Assembly (NCBI GenBank): GCA_025359185.1
Contig: JANYHF010000051.1
Coordinates: 1-43,014, forward strand
Direction of reading: 5' to 3'
Length of the DNA: 43,014 nucleotides
DNA from: Hyphomicrobiaceae bacterium
GTDB taxonomy: Bacteria > Pseudomonadota > Alphaproteobacteria > Rhizobiales > Hyphomicrobiaceae
The notes under the pieces were generated by a model. That model saw only the letters and a program-made list of their open reading frames with translations. It was not told where the DNA came from and ran no database searches. The position numbers and the translations under genes were made by a program. Positions 33,356-39,534 of this stretch are shown here, one piece after another. Within the stretch, counting starts at the first letter, position 1. Every line of letters starts with the position of its first letter.

Positions 33356-34069
33356 TTACATCGCCATAGGTAGTCGCCCAGTGACGTCAATGCCATCGGT
33401 GCGCACGTCGCATGCGTAAGCGAGGGCTTCGATACCGGCCGCGCGGGCCGCAAGAAAGCCGGCGTGATAGGTGGGGTCCATGTCGCCCGCGAGCTGGAAG
33501 CGCGATGTGTCCGCACGCTGAATAAGGTAAACCATGACCGCCCGATGGCCCTCCTTCACCATCTCAGTCAGTTCCACCAGATGCTTAGCCGCGCGTGCGC
33601 TGACGCAGTCCGGGAACTCAGAAAGCCCGGAAATCCGGCTCATATGCACGTTTTTCACCTCAACATAGCAGCGACCACCCGCCGCCGCTTCGAGCAAAAG
33701 ATCGATGCGGGAATTGGCGCCATAGGGCACTTCGCGGCGCAGCACCGGATAGCCCGCAAGTTCGTTAACGCGCCCCGCCGTGATCGCCTCTTCCACCAGC
33801 CGGTTTGGTAAACCGGTGTTGATCCCCACCAGCACCGGCCCCGCGCCGAGGTCCGTCTCGCACAACTCCCAGGTGTGCCGGTATTTGCGGGAAGAACTGT
33901 CCGACCGCGATAACCATATCCGCGCGCCCGGCGTACACAGCCCGAGCATCGACCCCGTATTGCGCACCGAACAGGTGATCTCGGACCCATCCTCCAGCCG
34001 CACATCAGCGAGGAAACGCTTGTAGCGTTGCAACAGCACGCCGGGGATGAGCGGGGAGGAAAATTGCAT
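33356..34069 (-). CDS. sfsA: SfsA sugar fermentation stimulation protein
   Basis: A 237-residue SfsA homologue from the ATG reading MQFSSPLIPGVLLQRYKRFL. Conserved blocks: FLADVRLEDGSEITCSVRNTGSMLGL, NRLVEEAITAGRV, RREVPYGANSRIDLLLE and CYVEVKNVHM. The last three contain the acidic residues of a nuclease-like fold. E. coli SfsA binds DNA and affects maltose genes; the molecular activity is not settled. It lies upstream of map in the same direction with a 72-base gap, so a shared transcript is possible. An upstream in-frame start exists but without similarity. Confidence 0.9.
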   Translation of the reverse strand: MQFSSPLIPGVLLQRYKRFLADVRLEDGSEITCSVRNTGSMLGLCTPGARIWLSRSDSSSRKYRHTWELCETDLGAGPVLVGINTGLPNRLVEEAITAGRVNELAGYPVLRREVPYGANSRIDLLLEAAAGGRCYVEVKNVHMSRISGLSEFPDCVSARAAKHLVELTEMVKEGHRAVMVYLIQRADTSRFQLAGDMDPTYHAGFLAARAAGIEALAYACDVRTDGIDVTGRLPMAM

Positions 34070-34127
34070 GGCCGCGACCCTATGAAGGCACGCCAAAGTG
34101 AGCAAAGGCGTGTGCATTCGTGGTACA

Positions 34128-34190
34128 CTAGAGTGCATTCGAAGTCATTCAGTGACGGTTCCGCGTCGTTTGCGCTCATTCAGCGGAAAA
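34128..34190. repeat. Family D dyad, second copy
   Basis: Between divergent sfsA and the CinA-type gene. TTCCGC (34159-34164) and GCGGAA (34183-34188) form an inverted repeat, with GAGTGCATTCGAAGTCATTC upstream. The order of words follows that at 8685-8776 (GAGTGC...CATTC...TTCCGCGTC...GCGGAA). It may be a repeat or a regulatory site for the divergent pair. Confidence 0.45.
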
Positions 34191-34232
34191 TGGCTTAGGT
34201 TAACGAGCGGCCTCTCGCGGCGGAGACAGACG

Positions 34233-34982
34233 ATGATGGAAACCCCCAAGGAACTCGTGACCGCCGCCATGCTGGTCATCGGCGACGAGATCCTGTCTGG
34301 CCGCACCAAGGACAAGAACATCGGCTTTGTGGCCGACCACCTGACCGCGATTGGCATACAACTCAAAGAGGTCCGGATTGTCCCCGACGAGGAGGACAAG
34401 ATTGTCGCCGGGTTGAATGCGCTGCGCGCGTCCTATAACTACGTGTTCACGAGCGGCGGCATCGGCCCGACGCATGATGACATTACCGCCGATGCGGTGG
34501 CCAAAGCCTTCGGCGTCGGCATCGACATCGACCCACTCGCCGTCGCCGTCATGCGCCCCCACTACGAGAGCCGCGGCGTGGAATTCACCCCCGGCCGGAT
34601 GCGGATGGCGCGCATTCCTTCAGGCGCTGCGCTGGTCGAGAATTCTGTCAGCAAAGCCCCCGGCTTCATGTTGGAGAACGTGATCGTGATGGCGGGCGTG
34701 CCCAACATCATGCAGGCAATGGTGCTGGCCGTGACGCCGGTTTTGCGGACGGGCGCCAAGATGGTGTCGCGCACGGTGACGGTACGCCGGCCGGAAAGCG
34801 AGATCGCGGAATTGTTCGCGGGCGTGCAGAAAGAGTTCCCGGACGTGCCGATGGGCAGCTACCCGTTCAGCGACGAAGGCGGGTTCGGCGCGAACCTGGT
34901 GCTGCGGGGTGTGGATGCAGGCCGGGTGGAGGCGGCGGAGGGTATGCTGTTGAGGCGATTGAAGGAGCAAGGGATGGTGTGA
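34233..34982 (+). CDS. CinA N-terminal/MoaB-type domain protein
   Basis: A 249-residue protein starting MMETPKELVTAAMLVIGDEI. It has the MoCF-like fold of the CinA N-terminal half: LVIGDEILSGRTKDKNIGFVADHLTAIGI, YVFTSGGIGPTHDDITADAVAKAFG (the GGIGPT-x-DD signature) and GMxMAR-like MRMARIPSGAALVENSV. The C-terminal CinA nicotinamide-mononucleotide deamidase domain is absent, as in many alphaproteobacterial homologues. Members are called competence/damage-inducible or molybdopterin-binding proteins; CinA-N relatives hydrolyse ADP-ribose type pyrophosphates. The role here is open. GGAG sits eight bases before the ATG. Confidence 0.87.
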   Translation: MMETPKELVTAAMLVIGDEILSGRTKDKNIGFVADHLTAIGIQLKEVRIVPDEEDKIVAGLNALRASYNYVFTSGGIGPTHDDITADAVAKAFGVGIDIDPLAVAVMRPHYESRGVEFTPGRMRMARIPSGAALVENSVSKAPGFMLENVIVMAGVPNIMQAMVLAVTPVLRTGAKMVSRTVTVRRPESEIAELFAGVQKEFPDVPMGSYPFSDEGGFGANLVLRGVDAGRVEAAEGMLLRRLKEQGMV

Positions 34983-35081
34983 GGGGGGGCAGCGGGGCCG
35001 GCTTTGGGACATGAGGGCGCATTTGTGAAAAGGTCCCGGCGGTTATCACCGGTTTGATCGTCTACGGAAGGTACGACGCGC

Positions 35082-35396
35082 ATGACACTTCAAAGTCTCG
35101 ACCGGCACATCGAGCGCACTCCCGGCGTCGCTGGCGGCAAACCCCGGATCGCGGGACATCGCTTCACAGGCCAGGATGTCGCCGTCTGGCACCAGCAGAT
35201 GGGAAAGAGGGTCGAGGAGATTTGTTCCGGCTACAGTCTCGGGCTTGCCGATGTTCACGCGGCGCTCGCTTATTATTTCGATCACCAGGACGAGGTTGAT
35301 CGCAGCATCAGTGAGAGCGACGCTTTCGTTGAGGCGTTGCGACGCTCGACGCCGTCAGTGCTCGAAAAACGGCTGAAGGAGCTGCGCGGTGAGTGA
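35082..35396 (+). CDS. DUF433 antitoxin, second module
   Basis: A 104-residue DUF433 protein: LDRHIERTPGVAGGKPRIAGHRFTGQDVAVWHQQMGKRVEEI followed by SLGLADVHAALAYYFDHQDEVDRSI, the usual DNA-binding core and toxin-contact helix. GGAAGG lies nine bases before the ATG. It overlaps the downstream toxin start by eight bases, a typical toxin-antitoxin operon. The sequence differs from the DUF433 at 561-791, so the two modules are not a recent duplication. It looks intact. Confidence 0.82.
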   Translation: MTLQSLDRHIERTPGVAGGKPRIAGHRFTGQDVAVWHQQMGKRVEEICSGYSLGLADVHAALAYYFDHQDEVDRSISESDAFVEALRRSTPSVLEKRLKELRGE

Positions 35397-35717
35397 CATC
35401 CGCTTCCATGCGGATGAGCATGTGGCCATAGCGGTTACGACCGGATTGCGACTGCGGCGAGTGGACATTGTGACCGTGCAAGAGGCGGGGCTGGCCGGTG
35501 CTGGCGATGAAGCCCACCTGGCATTTGCACTAGAAGAGGCCCGGGTCATCTTCACTCAGGACGGCGACTTCCTCGGCTTGCCGCCCAAGGCCACACTCAT
35601 GCAGGGATTGTCTACGCCCCACAGCGCACATCGGCTGGGCATATTATTCGTGGGCTCATATTCATTCATCGGGTGTTGTCAGCCGAGGTTATGGCTGGCT
35701 TGATAGAGTATATTTGA
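35389..35717 (+). pseudogene. DUF5615 toxin with a single frameshift
   Basis: The GTG frame, with AAGGAG seven bases upstream, starts SDIRFHADEHVAIAVTTGL and keeps the acidic core FTQDGDFLGL, then leaves the family. From about 35573 a second frame carries the expected remainder: RLAAQGHTHAGIVYAPQRTS, then GHIIRGLIFIHRVLSAEVMAGLIEYI and a stop at 35715-35717. Joining the two frames gives a complete DUF5615 protein; one base is missing near 35572. The frame as it stands makes a 104-residue protein with a wrong C-terminal third, probably without toxin activity. Confidence 0.8.
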
Positions 35718-35774
35718 ATCTGCTGGGTTGGCGGGTATGTGCGTTGATGCAGTACCAGCCTCCTGGCGCAGCCT

Positions 35775-35788
35775 TTGATCGAGATCAA
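35775..35788 (+). promoter_or_regulatory. FNR/NnrR-type box upstream of nirK
   Basis: TTGAT-CGAG-ATCAA (35775-35788) is a perfect match to the FNR/NnrR/Dnr consensus TTGAT-N4-ATCAA. It is centred about 64 bases before the nirK ATG. A -41.5 placement would put the transcription start near 35823, leaving a leader of about 23 bases with a GGAG ribosome site. Low oxygen and nitric oxide are the expected signals, known from denitrification genes in alphaproteobacteria. Confidence 0.85.
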
Positions 35789-35845
35789 GGCCCCCCTCGG
35801 TCAATTATCGCATTGTGACCGCTCAATTGGTGAGGGAGCACGGCG

Positions 35846-37630
35846 ATGAGGCTGGGTTTGTGTGCTGCGGCTGCCATGGCCGCCTTGGTGATCGGCCTTG
35901 CGGTACCGGCATGGGCCGATGACACGGTCGATGGTGCCGCGGTGTTCCGCAAGTGCCAAGCCTGCCACAGCATCGAGCCGGGCGTGAACAAGCTCGGGCC
36001 GTCGCTCGACAATGTGTTTGGCCGCAAGGCGGCGTCGATGCCGAGTTTCCACTACTCCCAGGCTATGGAGCAATCGAAACTCACCTGGGACGCTGACAGT
36101 CTCGACAAATTCCTGACCCATCCTTCCGACCTCGTGCCTGGCACCCGCATGACTTTTGGCGGCCTCTCGCAACCAGCCGACAGGGCAGCGGTGATCCAAT
36201 TTCTCAGGGGCAATGCCGCTCAGGTCGCAGCGGCGGCGGCAGCGGCCACGCCAACGGCGGCGGCTGCTCCCGCAACTGCCAAGGCCGAAGCGCCTGCTGC
36301 CGCCGACCCGTCAGTACCCGCTGGATATATCCCGGATGTGAAATACACTTTGCGTTCTGGCATCGCCGAGGGCCGCATGGTGTTTATCGGCTTTGGTGGC
36401 ACCATCGACGGCGTGGTCAATCCCGGCCTGAAGGCAGCTGCCGGCGATGTCGTGCAAGTGACGTTGATCAATGGCGAAGGGGCGGCGCACAATATCGTCT
36501 TTGCGCAGCAGGGACCCAACGGCCAGGATCTCGCCTCCGAGCAAGTGCGTGAGAAAGGGTCGAGCACGAGCGCCGTATTCCGAGCCAAGACAGCGGGGAC
36601 CATTGCCTATTTCTGCTCTTTACCAGGGCACCGGCTGGCGGGCATGGAAGGCAAGGTGGCGATTGCCGCCAAGGCCGCGCCAGTGACGTCCGCCGAAGCG
36701 CGCGATATTTCGATGGACCCCGCCAAGGTGCCGGCACCGGTTGGCAAGCGCGGTCCGGCGACGCTGCGCGTCGATCTCAAAACCGTCGAGGTCGATGGCC
36801 AGCTCGCGGACGGCACGACCTACCGCTATTGGACCTTCAACGGCACGGTGCCGGGGCCGATGCTGCGCGCGCGCGTGGGCGATACGGTTCAGGTGTTCAT
36901 CACCAATGACCCGGACTCGGCCATGGTCCACTCGGTTGACTTCCACGCGGTGACGGGACCGGGCGGCGGCGCGGCCTTCCTGCAGGTGGAGCCCGGCCAG
37001 ACTAAGCAGCTTGACTTCAAGGCTCTGGTTCCGGGCCTCTATGTCTGTCATTGCGCCACGCCCATGGTCGCCCACCACATCGCCAGCGGCATGTATGGCA
37101 TGATCCTGGTCGAGCCCGAAGGTGGTCTGCCCCCGGTCGATCACGAGTTCTATGTCATGCAGGGCGAAATCTACACCAGCGCTGCGTTCGGCCAGCACGG
37201 CGCCCAGGAGTTCAGTGTCGACAAGCTTCTAGCGGAACGGCCCGAATACTTCGTCTTCAATGGCGCGGTCGGCGCGCTGACCAAGCAGCACATGATGCAT
37301 GCCAAAGTCGGCGAAAGCGTGCGCATCTTCATGGGCGTGGGCGGCCCAAACTTCACATCGTCCTTCCATGTCATTGGCGAGATCTTCGATCGCGTCTATG
37401 AGTGGGGCAATGTGACGAGCCCGCCGCTGTTGGGCGTGCAAACAGTGTCGGTGCCACCCGGCGGTGCCGTCATAACGGAGTTCACAGCCCGCGTGCCGGG
37501 ACGGTATCTGCTGGTTGATCACGCGCTATCACGCCTGGAACGCGGTCTACTGGGCTTCATCATGGTCGATGGTGCGCCCCAGCCTGATCTTTTCAAGCCT
37601 TACAGCGCAGCGAGCGGTGCCGGCCACTGA
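35846..37630 (+). CDS. nirK: Copper nitrite reductase with N-terminal cytochrome c and cupredoxin domains
   Basis: A 594-residue exported fusion that reduces nitrite to nitric oxide. Residues 1-24 are a signal peptide ending PAWA. Residues about 25-125 are a c-type cytochrome: Cys37, Cys40, His41 (CQACHS) and axial Met102. An Ala-rich linker (about 127-155) leads to a cupredoxin domain (about 160-275) with type 1 copper ligands His215, Cys257, His262 and Met267. The NirK core (from about 305) has type 1 ligands His362, Cys403, His411, Met416; type 2 ligands His367, His402, His508; and catalytic Asp365 and His482. The short CATPMVAHH loop marks the class II type. Electrons can plausibly run haem to cupredoxin to NirK within one chain. 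An FNR box precedes it. Confidence 0.93.
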   Translation: MRLGLCAAAAMAALVIGLAVPAWADDTVDGAAVFRKCQACHSIEPGVNKLGPSLDNVFGRKAASMPSFHYSQAMEQSKLTWDADSLDKFLTHPSDLVPGTRMTFGGLSQPADRAAVIQFLRGNAAQVAAAAAAATPTAAAAPATAKAEAPAAADPSVPAGYIPDVKYTLRSGIAEGRMVFIGFGGTIDGVVNPGLKAAAGDVVQVTLINGEGAAHNIVFAQQGPNGQDLASEQVREKGSSTSAVFRAKTAGTIAYFCSLPGHRLAGMEGKVAIAAKAAPVTSAEARDISMDPAKVPAPVGKRGPATLRVDLKTVEVDGQLADGTTYRYWTFNGTVPGPMLRARVGDTVQVFITNDPDSAMVHSVDFHAVTGPGGGAAFLQVEPGQTKQLDFKALVPGLYVCHCATPMVAHHIASGMYGMILVEPEGGLPPVDHEFYVMQGEIYTSAAFGQHGAQEFSVDKLLAERPEYFVFNGAVGALTKQHMMHAKVGESVRIFMGVGGPNFTSSFHVIGEIFDRVYEWGNVTSPPLLGVQTVSVPPGGAVITEFTARVPGRYLLVDHALSRLERGLLGFIMVDGAPQPDLFKPYSAASGAGH

Positions 37631-37705
37631 GGCTCGTGCGTAGACCGGCGGTCTTGGCGGCGACTGGGGAGCCGTGGTGATCGCCTCGTAAAGGCTCTTT
37701 CTGCT

Positions 37706-37730
37706 GTCCCTAACATCTAGTCCCTAGTGC
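37706..37730. repeat. Family B fragment
   Basis: GTCCCTAACATCTAGTCCCT and the following AGTGC match the arm of the family B hairpin at 15871-15909 (inverse). It is preceded by CTCTTTCTGCT, close to the CTCTTTCTACT found with the copy at 18411-18453 but on the other side of the core. Confidence 0.6.
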
Positions 37731-37748
37731 CACTGCGGCTAAGGACGG

Positions 37749-37777
37749 GGTGCCAGGCACCAGCGATGCCTGGCACC
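37749..37777. terminator. Perfect 11-base hairpin downstream of nirK
   Basis: GGTGCCAGGCA (37749-37759) pairs perfectly with TGCCTGGCACC (37767-37777) around a seven-base loop. It lies about 120 bases after the nirK stop and about 220 before the convergent LOG gene's stop. No U-run follows, so it may be a repetitive extragenic palindrome that also halts transcription. Confidence 0.5.
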
Positions 37778-37820
37778 GTTGCACCATGCGGCGTCAACAA
37801 CGCCTGATGCATCCTAGTAC

Positions 37821-37996
37821 CCACTATCAGAAGTAGATTGTACGTCTGATCGCAGGCCCGCTTGTCGATCCGGCAGGCGCGTGCCGAAGAGCGTAGCTTT
37901 CGCTACGGTCGAGGTACGCAACGCACCGGGCGGCCGTGGGCAGCGACCCGGCGAGCGTCCTTGAGCGTCATACGTGCTATTTACTTCTGATGGTGG
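37821..37996. repeat. 176-base element bounded by 18-base inverted repeats
   Basis: CCACTATCAGAAGTAGAT (37821-37838) is the inverse of 37979-37996 (ATTTACTTCTGATGGTGG) with two mismatches in 18. The interior has no open frame of note but has a second palindromic core (AGCGTAGCTTTCGCTACGGT near 37891-37910). It resembles a MITE or a structured RNA. The right end lies four bases before the stop codon of the LOG-family gene. Confidence 0.6.
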
Positions 37997-37999
37997 GGC

Positions 38000-38842
38000 C
38001 TAGGCCCCATGTCCTTTCTCTGTATGAGCTATCAGCCCGCGCTGCTGCATCGAGGTCCAGGCTTCCTCGGCCGTATCGACAATGTCGAACAGGTTGAGGT
38101 CGTCGAGGTCGATCATGCCGTAATCGGCGATGGCCTTGAAGTTCACAACCTTGGTCCAGTATTGCCGCCCGACCAGCACCACCGGCATCAGCGAAGATTT
38201 CTTGGTCTGTTCCAGGGTCAAAAGTTCGAACATCTCGTCCATGGTGCCGAAGCCGCCGGGGAACACGGCCAGCGCATTGGCGCGCATGACGAGGTGCATC
38301 TTGCGCATGTTGAAATAGTGAAACAAAAACGTGAGGTTGGGCGTCGAATAGGCATTGGGCTCCTGCTCGTGCGGCAGCCGGATGTTAAAGCCGATCGAGG
38401 GCGCGCCGGCATCCTGGGCGCCGCGATTGGCCGCTTCCATGATGCCCGGCCCGCCACCCGTGGCGATGACGTTGTCGTGGATGCCGCCATCAGGTTTGAG
38501 CGCGCCGCCGCGCTCCGAGACGATGCGGCCAAGTTTTCGCGCTTCGGTGTACCAGGGCGACAGGGCCGCGCGCTTTTTCGCTTTGGCGACGGCCTCTTTG
38601 CCCTTGGCGGCTTTCAACATATTTTCCGCGTGCTCGGGCGACGGGATGCGGGCCGAGCCGAACACGATCACCGTCGAGCGGATGCCGGCGCCGCGCAGGG
38701 CCAGTTCGGCTTTTTCGTATTCGAGCGCAAACCTGATGCCGCGCAGTTCATCGCGGAGCAGGAATTCGGTGTCCTCCACGGCCAGCGTGTAGCTGTTGGA
38801 CACATAGGGCGGGCTGGCGGCAGTCAGGCGCTTGTCGGTCAT
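38000..38842 (-). CDS. LOG family (TIGR00730-type) protein
   Basis: About 280 residues. It has the Rossmann-like LOG core: STVIVFGSARIPSPE, VIATGGGPGIMEAANRGAQDAG and NALAVFPGGFGTMDEMFELLTLEQT (PGG-x-GT-x2-E motif). These enzymes cleave nucleoside 5'-monophosphates to base and ribose phosphate and can release cytokinins; many are misnamed lysine decarboxylases. The N-terminal 60 residues and C-terminal helix make it longer than plant-type LOG, as in other proteobacterial homologues. The second ATG was chosen because AGGG lies six bases before it, against none for the first. The TAG stop lies in the palindrome GGGGCCTAGGCCCC (37995-38008). Confidence 0.86.
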   Translation of the reverse strand: MTDKRLTAASPPYVSNSYTLAVEDTEFLLRDELRGIRFALEYEKAELALRGAGIRSTVIVFGSARIPSPEHAENMLKAAKGKEAVAKAKKRAALSPWYTEARKLGRIVSERGGALKPDGGIHDNVIATGGGPGIMEAANRGAQDAGAPSIGFNIRLPHEQEPNAYSTPNLTFLFHYFNMRKMHLVMRANALAVFPGGFGTMDEMFELLTLEQTKKSSLMPVVLVGRQYWTKVVNFKAIADYGMIDLDDLNLFDIVDTAEEAWTSMQQRGLIAHTEKGHGA

Positions 38843-38944
38843 GATCATCCCTGGTCGCGAGACGCCTTCGACGGTGTGCTAAGACCTACGTATAACCCGG
38901 ATTCGGCTTCCAAAGCGTTGCCAATTGCCAGTAGGGTGGGGCTG

Positions 38945-39385
38945 CTACAACCCAGGACCCAGCGACCGGCCATAGGTCCAGAGCGCAATGGCGGCGGCGG
39001 CAAGGGCCATAGCCGTCATCTGATAGGCGTTCAGCGGCTCACGGAAGATCAGCACGCCGACGCCAAGCGAGGTGGTCAGGATGGAGAGCACCGCATAGAG
39101 CGCATATTGCGAGGCACCATAGCCGGTATAGAGCAGATAAAAGCCGAAAAACGTCATGAAGAAGCCAACACCGCCGATGGCGATGGCGCCGAGATTGGCG
39201 GCAACGTAAGCGAGATTGCCGGGCGTCTGCCAGGCCAGCGTCGCGGCCAGGAACAGGCAGCCGCAGGCGGTGACGGCGCACAGCATAAACAAAAACGGGT
39301 TGGCCGATGGCGCGGACGAGCGCTGGCCATAGACGAAGATGGCGTTGCCGGTGGCAGCGAACAGGGCAAAGAGGAAAGGGCGCAT
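38945..39385 (-). CDS. Half-size EamA/DMT-like membrane protein
   Basis: A 146-residue, five-helix membrane protein: FLFALFAATGNAIFVYG, FLFMLCAVTACGCLFLAATLAW, NLGAIAIGGVGFFMTFFGFYLLYTGY, LYAVLSILTTSLGVGVLIFREPLN and MTAMALAAAAIALWTYG. The LTTSLGVGVLIFREPLNAYQMTAMAL pattern is that of the second half of drug/metabolite transporters. Half-size members work as dimers. The substrate is unknown; no partner paralogue is adjacent. The ribosome site is weak. Confidence 0.75.
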   Translation of the reverse strand: MRPFLFALFAATGNAIFVYGQRSSAPSANPFLFMLCAVTACGCLFLAATLAWQTPGNLAYVAANLGAIAIGGVGFFMTFFGFYLLYTGYGASQYALYAVLSILTTSLGVGVLIFREPLNAYQMTAMALAAAAIALWTYGRSLGPGL

Positions 39386-39534
39386 GGGGGCGGGTCCGGT
39401 TGGCGGGGACTGAGATATAGCCGCGAACCCGTCTCAGGGCACCTGCCCCGGTCGCCCATTCATCGCTGCTATCGCGGCTGGGCCGCTAGCCTGTTAGGGT
39501 CGATTCAAATCTATCACCAACATGAGCAGCTCCC

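Larger units (their letters stand above)
37631..37999. other. Gene-free stretch of about 370 bases filled with repeats
   Basis: No coding frame with a recognisable protein is seen between nirK and the LOG-family gene. The stretch holds a family B fragment (37706-37730), a strong hairpin (37749-37777) and an inverted-repeat-bounded element (37821-37996), described separately. Nothing clear is seen in the remaining bases. Confidence 0.6.
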
